Assembly (NCBI GenBank): GCA_002327885.1
Contig: DCUS01000151.1
Coordinates: 6,637 to 30,567, forward strand
DNA: 23,931 bases
Origin: Syntrophaceae bacterium UBA2208
Lineage (GTDB): Bacteria > Desulfobacterota > BSN033 > UBA1163
Reading direction: 5' to 3'
Part shown: positions 7,797 to 15,918 of the stretch, one piece after another
How the letters are laid out: the number at the start of each line of letters is the position of its first letter
Position numbering within the stretch: the first letter of the stretch is position 1
Notes under the pieces: generated by a model
What the model was told of the DNA's origin: nothing
Databases searched by the model: none
What the model saw: only the letters and a program-made list of their open reading frames with translations
Translations under genes and position numbers: made by a program

Positions 7797-8335
7797 GGAT
7801 GAGTGGACCCCTCTCTTAAATTCTCTTTATATTTTTTTCTGAATTGGTTGAAAAGTGCGATGACCTCCTCCTGGCGATAATCGGGATAGGTCCATTCCAG
7901 TAACTGAAAGGATTTGTTTCGATAGATCAACGTCAAATCAGCATAAATGCCATCCCTGAGATAGGGCCGATGAGCATACCCTTTCGTCGTCGCGAGAATC
8001 ACATGCTCTAAACAAATATATCCAGGATCGATATTGATACGACGATTTCCATCGGGAGTTGCATACTTCTCCTCTAAACGATTTGTCGCCTGTTTAATAT
8101 CAGGGAGGGCAACGATGGAAATCAGCCGTTCGAAAGTGACGAAATGCCGAAAAAGAGGTTTTCCCATCTCCTGCGTGTAATAATCCGTAAAATCGAAAGG
8201 GAACCTCTGGCTGATCGTATCGGTTTCCCCGAGGGTTGAACAGAGGTCTTTCACCCCTTGCTGGAAAACACCAGGCTCTAAGGCAATCAGACTCATAAAA
8301 AGTTTGACGGGTTGGGGTTCCTTAGGTTTGCCCAT
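7790..8335 (-). CDS. DUF4416 family protein
   Basis: 181 residues beginning MGKPKEPQPVKLF, which matches the opening of DUF4416 proteins as I know them. It contains FPFDFTDYYTQEMG and later NIDPGYICLEHVILATTK, both typical of this family of uncharacterised cytosolic proteins found mainly in deltaproteobacteria and other anaerobes. No catalytic site is known. The family is often next to yicC-gmk; here the stop overlaps the yicC start by 7 bases, so a role linked to RNA or nucleotide metabolism is plausible but unproven. Confidence 0.85.
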   Translation of the reverse strand: MGKPKEPQPVKLFMSLIALEPGVFQQGVKDLCSTLGETDTISQRFPFDFTDYYTQEMGKPLFRHFVTFERLISIVALPDIKQATNRLEEKYATPDGNRRINIDPGYICLEHVILATTKGYAHRPYLRDGIYADLTLIYRNKSFQLLEWTYPDYRQEEVIALFNQFRKKYKENLREGSTHPC

Positions 8336-8408
8336 GATGCAAGGTCCAACTTTAAAATTGCCAGCGGAGGAATTGTCAATCCCCCCTCATTGCCCCATTC
8401 TCAATTTT

Positions 8409-9155
8409 TCAACTCTTTCCTTCTTTCTTTAAGTGGATGAAAAACTCTTTGTTCCCTTTGGGGCCAAACAATGGAGACTCTATCACCCCCAGTACTCTTA
8501 GCCCTGCCTCCTCGCTGAATTTTGAGATCCGGTCAATCACTTTTCGATGCAATGTTCCATTCCTCACCACGCCGCCTTTACCCACCTCCCCCTTTCCCAC
8601 TTCAAATTGGGGTTTGATCAAACTGAGAATGGCCCCTCCTTCTTTAAGAAACCTCAAAAGTGATGGAAGAAACTTTTCGATGGAGATGAAGGAGGTATCG
8701 ATGAGGATCAAATCCGGGTCCTCCTGGACCTCCTCCCTTCGGAGGTAACGGATGTTCCTCCTCTCCAGGTTGACGACTCTTGGATCTTTTTGAAGTTTCC
8801 AGGCCAGTTGTCCGTACCCGACATCCACCGCATAAACCTTTTGCGCCCCTCTTTGTAAGACACAGTCCGTAAACCCTCCCGTGGAGGCTCCGACATCCAT
8901 CACGACCATCCCGTTGGGATCGATCCCAAATGAATTCAGGGCTCCTTCCAATTTTTCACCTCCCCGACTTACGTATGGGGATTCTTCTCCTCGAAGTTGC
9001 AGGTGGGCTTCTCTCTTAATCTGGAACCCGGGTTTATCAATCACTTCCCCTTCCACAGCCACTTTTCCTGCCATGATCAATGCCCTTGCTCTTTCACGGG
9101 TCCGGACCATACCTTTCTCGACTAACAGTTTGTCCAAACGTTCCTTTCTCAACAT
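8409..9155 (-). CDS. tlyA: TlyA-family rRNA 2'-O-methyltransferase
   Basis: 248 residues from the start chosen here (MLRKERLDKLL). An S4 RNA-binding domain covers about 1-62. An FtsJ/RrmJ-like methyltransferase follows with the SAM-binding motif VMDVGASTGGF and likely catalytic Lys, Asp, Lys and Glu in GGEKL, LIDTSF, LIKPQF and NKEFF. In mycobacteria TlyA methylates both 16S and 23S rRNA; older annotations call it hemolysin A. The open frame extends 72 codons further upstream to 9371, but that part overlaps the end of dxs and does not resemble the family, so it is rejected. The chosen start lies 28 bases after the dxs stop. Confidence 0.92.
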   Translation of the reverse strand: MLRKERLDKLLVEKGMVRTRERARALIMAGKVAVEGEVIDKPGFQIKREAHLQLRGEESPYVSRGGEKLEGALNSFGIDPNGMVVMDVGASTGGFTDCVLQRGAQKVYAVDVGYGQLAWKLQKDPRVVNLERRNIRYLRREEVQEDPDLILIDTSFISIEKFLPSLLRFLKEGGAILSLIKPQFEVGKGEVGKGGVVRNGTLHRKVIDRISKFSEEAGLRVLGVIESPLFGPKGNKEFFIHLKKEGKS

Positions 9156-9183
9156 GTGACCAGGTTCAACTCGATCAACCGTT

Positions 9184-11166
9184 CTATCCCTTTTTAAGGT
9201 CCACGGATCGCTTAATTTTATTTTGGGTTGGGAAGACCCTGCTTTCGGTGATCTCTGATGTGATCGCATGAATAAACTCTGTCCCGCCTCCCTCAAACAT
9301 CTCCTTGGCCTTTTTAAAAATCCCTTTCTCATCAATTCCATATTTTTCTCTGAGGAGAGCTTGAGACCCATGTTCTACAAAGAGATCAGGAACCCCTAAT
9401 CGTTTGAACGGGAAGGAAAACAGGCCTCTCTCTTGAAAAAGTTCGAGGATGGCGCTTCCAAATCCTCCCTGAAGAACATTTTCCTCAACCGTCATGACCT
9501 TCCCGGTCTTTTCTGCCCATTCGGCCAAGAGGTTTCCATCCAAAGGTTTTAGAAATCGACTATTGATCACTGTGGCTTGGATTCCAGCCTCTGCTAATTT
9601 TTCTGCTGCACGGAGGGAAGGATAAACCGTGGAACCAATGGCGATGATGAGAATATCTTGCCCCTCTCTCAGGACTTCCCCTTTTCCGATATCGATCGAT
9701 TGCAAGGACTCTTCCCTTTCCCCTCCTCTCCCTCTCCCCCTGGGGTATCGGAATGCGACGGGCAAGGGGCATTCGACCGCCGTCTTAATCATATTTCGAA
9801 ATTCATTTTCGTCTTTAGGCACCATCACGATCAGGTTTGGGATATGACGGAGATAAGAAAAATCAAACAGTCCATGATGGGTTGGTCCATCCTCTCCGAC
9901 GATTCCGCCTCGATCCAATGCAAAGACAACCGGAAGATTTTGTAAACAGACGTCCTGAAGAACCTGATCATAAGCTCTCTGCAAAAAAGTGGAATAAATG
10001 GCCACCACAGGTTTAAATCCTTCAAGGGCAAGACCTGCCGCAAAGGTCACCGCATGTTGTTCGGCGATGCCAATGTCATAAAATCGGTCCGGGAACTGCC
10101 TGGCGAATTTCTCCAGCCCTGTTCCGCTCTGCATGGCTGCAGTGATGGCGACCAACTGTTTCTTCCCCTTCGCTAATTGGCAGAGTGTTTCCCCAAAGAC
10201 TTCCGTAAAAGTAGGGGGGGCCTCTTCGGAATTGTTTTCCGGTTCCCCTGTTTGGATGTCAAAGGGGGGGACCCCATGAAAACGAGCAGGATTCCTTTCC
10301 GCAGGGGGATATCCCTTCCCCTTTTTGGTGATCACATGAACGAGAATCGGCCCCCTTAATTTCCTCACATTTTGAAAGGTCTCGATCAAGTAATCCAAAC
10401 GATGTCCATCGATGGGCCCGATATATTTCATACCCAATTCTTCAAACAGGAGTCCGGGCATCAAGAGGCCCTTAAGAGACTCCTCGGCCTGCTTAGCAAA
10501 ACGGAGGACCGATTTTCCAATCCCGGGGAGGGTTTCCAGGAAGGCCTTCATGTCATCACGAAAACGGTTGACAAATTGACCGGTCATCAATCGGTTAAGA
10601 TAAGAGGAGAGGGCTCCGACATTGGGTGAAATGGACATCTCATTGTCGTTCAAAATAACGATGAGATCTTGATCAATGTGGCCTGCCTGATTCATCCCTT
10701 CAAAAGCGAGACCTGACGTCATGGATCCATCTCCGATCACAGCGATGATTTTTCCCCTTTCCCCTTTCAACCTTCGGGCGGCTGCCATTCCAAGTGCGGA
10801 AGAGATGGAGGTACCGCTATGGCCGGAATCAAAGGTATCGTAGGGGCTCTCATCTCTTTTTGGAAACCCGCTGATGCCTCCATATTGTCTCAGGGTATGG
10901 AAGCGATTCTTCCTCCCTGTCAAAAGCTTATGGGCATAGCTTTGATGGCCCACATCCCATATCAGTTTGTCCATCGGGAAATCAAAAATATAGTGAAGAA
11001 CCGTGGTCAACTCTACCACCCCCAGATTCGAAGCGAGATGCCCCCCATTCTTTGAAACCGTGGAAAGGATCTCCTCTCTGATTTCATGGCAGAGCGTTCC
11101 CAGTTCCTCAATGTCTAACCTCTTCACATCATGAGAGGCCTGTATCCGATCTAATATTTTCATCAT
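9184..11166 (-). CDS. dxs: 1-deoxy-D-xylulose-5-phosphate synthase
   Basis: 660 residues. It condenses pyruvate with glyceraldehyde 3-phosphate, the first step of the MEP isoprenoid pathway, and uses thiamine diphosphate. Visible motifs: GGHLASNLG with its conserved His at about 43, DVGHQSYAHK, the ThDP motif beginning GDGSM at 145-149 with Asn at about 174, DRGGIVGEDGPTHHG, and VEENVLQGG in the C-terminal transketolase domain. A C-terminal tail extends past the usual end of about 620-640 residues and looks poorly conserved. It follows ispA by 111 bases and precedes tlyA, a grouping common in deltaproteobacteria. Confidence 0.97.
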   Translation of the reverse strand: MMKILDRIQASHDVKRLDIEELGTLCHEIREEILSTVSKNGGHLASNLGVVELTTVLHYIFDFPMDKLIWDVGHQSYAHKLLTGRKNRFHTLRQYGGISGFPKRDESPYDTFDSGHSGTSISSALGMAAARRLKGERGKIIAVIGDGSMTSGLAFEGMNQAGHIDQDLIVILNDNEMSISPNVGALSSYLNRLMTGQFVNRFRDDMKAFLETLPGIGKSVLRFAKQAEESLKGLLMPGLLFEELGMKYIGPIDGHRLDYLIETFQNVRKLRGPILVHVITKKGKGYPPAERNPARFHGVPPFDIQTGEPENNSEEAPPTFTEVFGETLCQLAKGKKQLVAITAAMQSGTGLEKFARQFPDRFYDIGIAEQHAVTFAAGLALEGFKPVVAIYSTFLQRAYDQVLQDVCLQNLPVVFALDRGGIVGEDGPTHHGLFDFSYLRHIPNLIVMVPKDENEFRNMIKTAVECPLPVAFRYPRGRGRGGEREESLQSIDIGKGEVLREGQDILIIAIGSTVYPSLRAAEKLAEAGIQATVINSRFLKPLDGNLLAEWAEKTGKVMTVEENVLQGGFGSAILELFQERGLFSFPFKRLGVPDLFVEHGSQALLREKYGIDEKGIFKKAKEMFEGGGTEFIHAITSEITESRVFPTQNKIKRSVDLKKG

Positions 11167-11277
11167 CGATCAGCCCTGTTGTTTAAAAATGAATTCCGAT
11201 TCATCATTCTGAGCAAATTGATCATTGCTGAGCCCGGCCTATCATCCGAAATGAAACCCACGCAGGATCATCCCTGT

Positions 11278-12192
11278 TCAATATTTTCGTGACAGAGCAA
11301 ACCGGGCGATTTCCCGGAGCGGCTCTGCTTCCGGTCCCAGTGAGCGAATGGCATTCACTGACATTTCAACTAATTCCTCGGCCCTCCTCCTTGAATCTTC
11401 CATCCCTAAGAGAGAAGGAAAAGTAGCTTTTCTTCTAAAAAGGTCGCTTCCTGTTTTTTTACCGAGTTGGGCGGCTTCTCCTTCGACATTTAAAATATCA
11501 TCAGCGATCTGAAAAACAAGACCAACCCCTTCCCCGTAACGTGTCAAAGCTTCCAGTGCCTCCTTGTTTGCTCCTCCAAGCCTGGCTCCCACTCGAACCG
11601 AAACTAAAATCAATGCACCGGTTTTTCGGCTATGAATATATTGCAGTGTCGGAAAATCGACCTCTTTCCCTTCCGATTCAATATCTAACATCTGCCCCCC
11701 GACCATTCCCAGTATTCCTGCTGCTTGGGCGACTTCATGAATCACATTGAGAATCAATTCTGCATTATGATTGGAAATTTCCCGGATCGTCTGGTTTGTG
11801 ATCAATCGAAAAGCCTCTGTCAGAAGGGCATCCCCAGCGAGAATTCCGGCCGCTTCTCCGAATACCTTGTGGCAGGTGGGTTTTCCCCTCCGGTAATCAT
11901 CATCGTCCATCGCAGGGAGATCATCGTGGATGAGCGAGTAAGTGTGGATCATTTCTAAGGCGCAGGCAAAAGGGAGGATTCCATCCCCCTTTCCCCCGAC
12001 GGCTTCATAAGCAGCCATCGATAAAATGGGACGAATCCGTTTGCCTCCGGCAAAGAGGCTATGCCAAATTGCCTTGTAAAGAGTAGTTGGAAATGCCCCC
12101 GGCCCCATGGATTCGGGTCGTCTTGGAAAATATTTCTCCAGACCGGATTCCACAATCTCTTTTTTCTCTTCGAAATACCGTTTAATATCCAT
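11278..12192 (-). CDS. ispA: Polyprenyl (farnesyl/geranylgeranyl) diphosphate synthase
   Basis: 304 residues. It builds C15-C20 prenyl diphosphates from IPP and DMAPP. The first Asp-rich motif is DDLPAMD at 90-96 with the four-residue spacing of bacterial IspA-type enzymes, followed by RRGKPTCHK. The second motif reads DDILN at 231-235, so its last Asp is replaced by Asn; GKKTGSD follows. Product length cannot be assigned with certainty. The start is 6 bases after the xseB stop, so the two are very likely co-transcribed. It supplies the next step after the MEP pathway that starts with the neighbouring dxs. Confidence 0.94.
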   Translation of the reverse strand: MDIKRYFEEKKEIVESGLEKYFPRRPESMGPGAFPTTLYKAIWHSLFAGGKRIRPILSMAAYEAVGGKGDGILPFACALEMIHTYSLIHDDLPAMDDDDYRRGKPTCHKVFGEAAGILAGDALLTEAFRLITNQTIREISNHNAELILNVIHEVAQAAGILGMVGGQMLDIESEGKEVDFPTLQYIHSRKTGALILVSVRVGARLGGANKEALEALTRYGEGVGLVFQIADDILNVEGEAAQLGKKTGSDLFRRKATFPSLLGMEDSRRRAEELVEMSVNAIRSLGPEAEPLREIARFALSRKY

Positions 12193-12198
12193 CGATAC

Positions 12199-12480
12199 TT
12201 ATTCTTCCTCTTCCTCTTCCTCTCCTGATTTTCCCTTAGAGGCCTGTCCTGAGCTTGTCAAAGGATCAAAGGGATGTGGCTTCAGCATTTTATCTTTACC
12301 TTTCAGAAGAATCTCTACTTTCTTCTCCGCTTCGTCCAATTTTTGGTTACAAAAGTGTGAAAGTCGAATTCCTTCTTCAAAAAGCTTCAGAGATTCTTCT
12401 AAAGGAATATCCCCATCCTCCAATTTTGAAACAATTTTTTCAAGCTTATTGAGCGCGTCTTCAAACTTTTCCTTTGCCAT
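12199..12480 (-). CDS. xseB: Exodeoxyribonuclease VII small subunit
   Basis: 93 residues from MAKEKFEDAL. The core (about 1-65) matches XseB: FEDALNKLEKIVSKLEDGDIP and a second amphipathic helix. With XseA it forms the single-strand DNA exonuclease VII. Three nearby ATGs are possible (12492, 12483, 12480); I chose the last because GGGAG lies at usable spacing and the family usually starts there. The C-terminus is odd: after the core comes a segment encoded by an intergenic-type repeat, then a run of seven Glu encoded by a TTCCTC hexanucleotide repeat (12205-12222 on the plus strand). This tail is probably recent. Confidence 0.93.
   Translation of the reverse strand: MAKEKFEDALNKLEKIVSKLEDGDIPLEESLKLFEEGIRLSHFCNQKLDEAEKKVEILLKGKDKMLKPHPFDPLTSSGQASKGKSGEEEEEEE
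12243..12272. repeat. Dispersed repeat of the 'PELVEG' type inside the 3' end of xseB
   Basis: The core CCTGAGCTTGTCAAAGG resembles the widespread bacterial repeat CCTGAGCTTGTCGAAGG. When translated by chance this gives the well-known CPELVEG string; the plus-strand frame here reads CPELVKG. On the xseB strand it encodes FDPLTSSGQAS. It is near-palindromic. Only one copy was noticed in the window. Confidence 0.6.
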
Positions 12481-12546
12481 CATCACTCCCATCCGCCAAT
12501 AAAATTATATTTAATCTTTAATTTTATATTGTTATACCATCCATCG

Positions 12547-13887
12547 TCAAGGTCTTTCCGTTTTTTCAACCCGACAGGTCAACGTTCCCCTAAAAAGTTT
12601 CACTTCCACTCTGTCATCCTCTTTCACATCTGACGCATCCCTTAAAACCTGTGTTGAGGGAAGCTTCCACGTAATGCTGTATCCCCTTTGAAGGATGGAA
12701 AGCGGGCTCAAGGAGTTCAATTTCCCTAATTGTCCTTCGACTCTCCGCCTTTGGATCTCGACGGAATACCGGATATTCTGTTCCAGGCGTCTATTGGCTT
12801 CTCTAATAAATAATCTTATATTCTTCACCTTTTGCATGGGATTTCGAAGGAGTAAGCTTTCGTTAAGACGTAAGCCCTTTTCTTGCCCTTTTTTAAAAAT
12901 CCATGAGGTTAAAAGTCGAAACCGGTTAACGAGGTCATCCACCCTCAGAAAATATTGTTCAATCTTCTTCCCGGGCTCTTTGAACGTTTTTCTGATATAG
13001 GATAAATCTGTTCGATATCCTTGTAACATCTGGATGATCTGATTTTCCAAACGGCCTCTCAAATAACCAAGAATATTTTCCACTTCCCTTTTATCCCTGA
13101 CCACCAATTCAGCGGCGGCGGAAGGAGTGGGGGCCCTCAGATCGGCAACGAAATCTGCGATCGTGTAATCGGTCTCATGTCCTACGGCAGAGATGACGGG
13201 GATTTTAGAATGATAAATTGCCCTGGCCACCCCCTCTTCGTTGAAAGCCCATAAGTCCTCCAGTGACCCTCCTCCTCGACCAATGATGATGACATCAACA
13301 TCCGTTAATTGATTGAGATATTTTATTCCTTCGGCAATTTCGGACGAAGCCTCTTCTCCTTGAACCCGAACCGGGTAGAGAAGGAGGTGAAGATTTTCAA
13401 ATCGCCGTTCAAGGATACGGAGCATATCTTGAATCACCGCCCCGGTGGGAGATGTAATGATCCCGATTTTTTGCGGGATCATCGGGATAGATTTTTTATG
13501 AGCCGGATCAAAAAGCCCCTCCTTCTCAAGCCTCTCTTTAAGTTGGAGGAATGCCAGTTGAAGAGCTCCGATGCCTTTAGGCTCTACTGTTTCTAAAATC
13601 AACTGGTAATCTCCCCGTTTTTCATAAAGACCTACCCTGCCCCGGCATATGATTTGAAGTCCATCTTTTGGGAAAAAACGAAGGGCTCGGGCCTGCATTT
13701 TAAAGAGGACTGCCCGAATCTGACAGAAATCATCTTTCAGGGTGAAATAAATGTGCCCCGAGGGAGGAATCCGAAGGTTTGAAACCTCCCCTTCAACCCA
13801 GACGTCAGGAAACTTCTCTTCAAAAATATCTTTGATCTCTTGGGTGAGTTCTGAGACGGTCAGGATGTACCGAAAAGGAAGCTCCAT
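12547..13887 (-). CDS. xseA: Exodeoxyribonuclease VII large subunit
   Basis: 446 residues from the chosen start MELPFRYILTVSEL. The N-terminal OB-fold domain (about 1-100) includes VWVEGEVSN and GHIYFTLKD. The catalytic domain includes IGIITSPTGAVIQD, GRGGGSLEDLW and AVGHETDYTIADF, all standard for XseA. The C-terminal part is a long coiled coil that holds XseB. The enzyme degrades single-stranded DNA from both ends. The open frame continues 28 codons upstream to 13971, but that stretch is hydrophobic, unlike the family, and crosses an AT-rich probable promoter. xseB follows after 66 bases. It is the first gene of the minus-strand housekeeping series. Confidence 0.95.
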   Translation of the reverse strand: MELPFRYILTVSELTQEIKDIFEEKFPDVWVEGEVSNLRIPPSGHIYFTLKDDFCQIRAVLFKMQARALRFFPKDGLQIICRGRVGLYEKRGDYQLILETVEPKGIGALQLAFLQLKERLEKEGLFDPAHKKSIPMIPQKIGIITSPTGAVIQDMLRILERRFENLHLLLYPVRVQGEEASSEIAEGIKYLNQLTDVDVIIIGRGGGSLEDLWAFNEEGVARAIYHSKIPVISAVGHETDYTIADFVADLRAPTPSAAAELVVRDKREVENILGYLRGRLENQIIQMLQGYRTDLSYIRKTFKEPGKKIEQYFLRVDDLVNRFRLLTSWIFKKGQEKGLRLNESLLLRNPMQKVKNIRLFIREANRRLEQNIRYSVEIQRRRVEGQLGKLNSLSPLSILQRGYSITWKLPSTQVLRDASDVKEDDRVEVKLFRGTLTCRVEKTERP

Positions 13888-13920
13888 TGACTTCACCGTA
13901 TCCTCATAAAAAGTATATTC

Positions 13921-13944
13921 ATATATATAACAAAAAGCCGTCAA
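13921..13944 (-). promoter_or_regulatory. Possible promoter for xseA
   Basis: On the minus strand TTGACG (13939-13944) is followed by a very AT-rich stretch with TATATATA. No -10 hexamer at ideal spacing is a good match, so only the general location is suggested. Its position supports the shorter xseA start. Confidence 0.3.
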
Positions 13945-14074
13945 AGTGTAAAATGATGGGAGGCAATCCATTGGACAGCGCTGAGTGTTTCCGGAGGGAT
14001 CAACTCTGACTTTTTAAGAATATTCAAAGCTCTATCACGAGCTCCCCTCTGCATCTAAGATGAAAAATTGGAGG

Positions 14075-14104
14075 TTGACTAAAAAGGAACATTAGAGTTA
14101 TAAA
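14075..14104 (+). promoter_or_regulatory. Sigma-70-type promoter for glycerate kinase
   Basis: TTGACT (14075-14080), 18-base spacer, TATAAA (14099-14104). The expected start near 14111 is about 20 bases before the ATG, and a GGAGG site at 14122-14126 lies between. It is divergent from xseA. Confidence 0.65.
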
Positions 14105-14131
14105 TTTCACATAGTTAACCCGGAGGATCGA

Positions 14132-15487
14132 ATGGTAGGGACCTTTTCCTTGGATGAGATGAGGAGGATAGCCAGAGACATCTTTTTAAAAGCAATCACG
14201 GCTGTCGACCCTTCAAAAATTTTAAAAGATAGAATTCGGATCGGTAAAGATTATTTATCGGTCAGAATAGATGAAAATTCCGAAAATATTTTTGATTTGA
14301 AGGCCTTTGATAATATTTATCTTGCCGGCGCTGGAAAGGCTTCTAATTTAATGGCTCAAGCCGCTGAAGAAATCCTTGGGGAACGAATCACAAAAGGAAT
14401 CATCATCACCAAATACAGTCATCGCCTCCCTCTCAAAAAGACTGAAATCATTGAAGCCGGGCATCCCATCCCGGATCAGAATGGCTATGCGGGAGCAAAA
14501 AAGATTCAGACCCTGCTGAAAGAGACGGGGCCAAAGGATTTGATCATCTTTCTTCTCTCCGGGGGGGGGTCAGCTCTGCTTCCATTTCCAGCCGAGGGCA
14601 TCGACCTTAAGGAAAAACAGGAGGCGACTCAGCTCCTCCTCGATTGCGGAGCCGATATCAAGGAAATAAATACGATCCGAAAACACATCTCCCAGATGAA
14701 AGGAGGATGGCTTGCCAAGTGGGCTTATCCCTCCACCGTGATCGGGTTCATCCTATCTGATGTCGTAGGAGATCGGTTGGATGTCATTGGATCCGGACCC
14801 ACTGTTCCCGATCCCTCGACTTTTGAAGAAGCCTGGGAAATCTTAAAAAAATATGATTTACTCAATGAAATTTCCCCTTCGATTCAAAAATATCTCAACC
14901 TGGGGAAAAAAGGAAAAAAGGAAGAGACACCCAAACCCGGAGAAATTGTCTTCAAGAAGGTTTATAACAGCCTGATTGGGTCAAACATTCTTGCCCTTCG
15001 AGCGGCAGAGAAAGAGGCCAAATCTTTCGGTTTCAACACCCTTATCCTCTCCTCCTCCATTATCGGAGAAACAAGAGAAGCTGCTCTATTCCATTCCGCC
15101 ATTGCAAAAGAAGTGATTTCCAGTGGAAATCCGATTCCGAAGCCTGCCTGCCTCCTTTCGGGAGGCGAGACCACGGTAACGATTAAGGGAGATGGCCTCG
15201 GTGGGAGAAATCAGGAATTTACCTTGGCAGGAGCCTTAGAGATCAACGGGATCGAAAAAGTGGTCCTCCTCAGCGGAGGAACGGATGGAACGGATGGCCC
15301 CACGGATGCCACGGGTGCGGTGGCTGATCACACCACTTTTCAAAGAGCCATATCAATGGGGCTGAATCCAAAGGCCCATCTTAATAATAATGATGCTTAT
15401 CCCTTTTTTCAGAAGCTCGGGGACCTCCTGATCACAGGTCCGACGCAAACCAATGTCATGGATATACGGATACTTTTGGTAGATTAG
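14132..15487 (+). CDS. Glycerate 2-kinase, MOFRL/GckA type
   Basis: 451 residues. It phosphorylates D-glycerate, most often giving 2-phosphoglycerate in this family. The N-terminal DUF4147 domain shows AGAGKAS at about 67-73 and LSGGGSALLP near 147; the C-terminal MOFRL domain shows SGGETTVTIKGDGLGGRNQE and SGGTDGTDGPTDATGA. The start has a good GGAGG site. It is the first plus-strand gene after xseA and is not obviously linked to neighbours in pathway. The codons of the first SGGG loop contain an uninterrupted run of nine G (14571-14579), a possible slippage site. Confidence 0.93.
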   Translation: MVGTFSLDEMRRIARDIFLKAITAVDPSKILKDRIRIGKDYLSVRIDENSENIFDLKAFDNIYLAGAGKASNLMAQAAEEILGERITKGIIITKYSHRLPLKKTEIIEAGHPIPDQNGYAGAKKIQTLLKETGPKDLIIFLLSGGGSALLPFPAEGIDLKEKQEATQLLLDCGADIKEINTIRKHISQMKGGWLAKWAYPSTVIGFILSDVVGDRLDVIGSGPTVPDPSTFEEAWEILKKYDLLNEISPSIQKYLNLGKKGKKEETPKPGEIVFKKVYNSLIGSNILALRAAEKEAKSFGFNTLILSSSIIGETREAALFHSAIAKEVISSGNPIPKPACLLSGGETTVTIKGDGLGGRNQEFTLAGALEINGIEKVVLLSGGTDGTDGPTDATGAVADHTTFQRAISMGLNPKAHLNNNDAYPFFQKLGDLLITGPTQTNVMDIRILLVD

Positions 15488-15488
15488 A

Positions 15489-15518
15489 CACCGTCGGAAA
15501 CGCCTCGGTGCCGTTTTC
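15489..15518 (+). terminator. Weak intrinsic terminator or leader hairpin between glycerate kinase and queD
   Basis: CACCG (15489-15493) pairs with CGGTG (15506-15510) around a 12-base loop and is followed by CCGTTTTCT. The stem is short and the T-run only four, so termination may be partial. Confidence 0.35.
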
Positions 15519-15540
15519 TAATGATAGAAAGGAAAAAAAC

Positions 15541-15918
15541 ATGTATGAAATTACCGTCATCTCTCACTTTTCGGGGGCTCATCGATTACGTTACCTTCAC
15601 GGAAAATGTGAAGAACTCCATGGACACAACTGGAAGGTGGAAGTCTCTGTCATATCCAGCCGATTGGGCAAGGAAGGAGTGGCCATCGATTTTGGAATAT
15701 TGAAACAGAAGGTGGCAAAAATCTTGAGGTCTTTGGACCATACCTACCTCAATGACCTTCCTTTTTTTTCTGGAATCGAACCTTCTTCTGAAAATATTTC
15801 AAAATATATCTTTGATAAAGTTAAACATGAATTAAAAGGGCATTCTGTGACTCTTAAAAAAGTTACCGCGTGGGAGTCTGAAACAGCCTGTGCCACCTAT
15901 TTTGGGAGACAGCCATGA
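15541..15918 (+). CDS. queD: 6-carboxy-5,6,7,8-tetrahydropterin synthase
   Basis: 125 residues from MYEITVISHFSGAH. It converts dihydroneopterin triphosphate to 6-carboxytetrahydropterin, the second step to preQ0 and queuosine. The motif C-x3-HGH (Cys23, His27, His29) gives the catalytic Cys and two zinc ligands; His14 is the third. SLDHTYLND and TAWESETA complete the active site. I chose 15541 over an in-frame ATG at 15508 because the shorter form starts as the family does and has GAAAGGA just upstream. Its stop overlaps folE2 by 4 bases (ATGA), pairing the two consecutive enzymes. Confidence 0.93.
   Translation: MYEITVISHFSGAHRLRYLHGKCEELHGHNWKVEVSVISSRLGKEGVAIDFGILKQKVAKILRSLDHTYLNDLPFFSGIEPSSENISKYIFDKVKHELKGHSVTLKKVTAWESETACATYFGRQP

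Noticed and set aside
9156..9371. 72-codon N-terminal extension of the tlyA frame
   Set aside because: It overlaps the 3' end of dxs, does not resemble TlyA proteins, and the internal ATG at 9155 gives the normal family start.
12205..12222. TTCCTC repeat as a phase-variation tract
   Set aside because: The unit is six bases, so changes in copy number keep the frame; it can alter only the Glu-run length.
13888..13971. 28-codon extension of xseA
   Set aside because: It is hydrophobic and Tyr-rich, unlike XseA, and crosses an AT-rich probable promoter; the ATG at 13887 fits the family.
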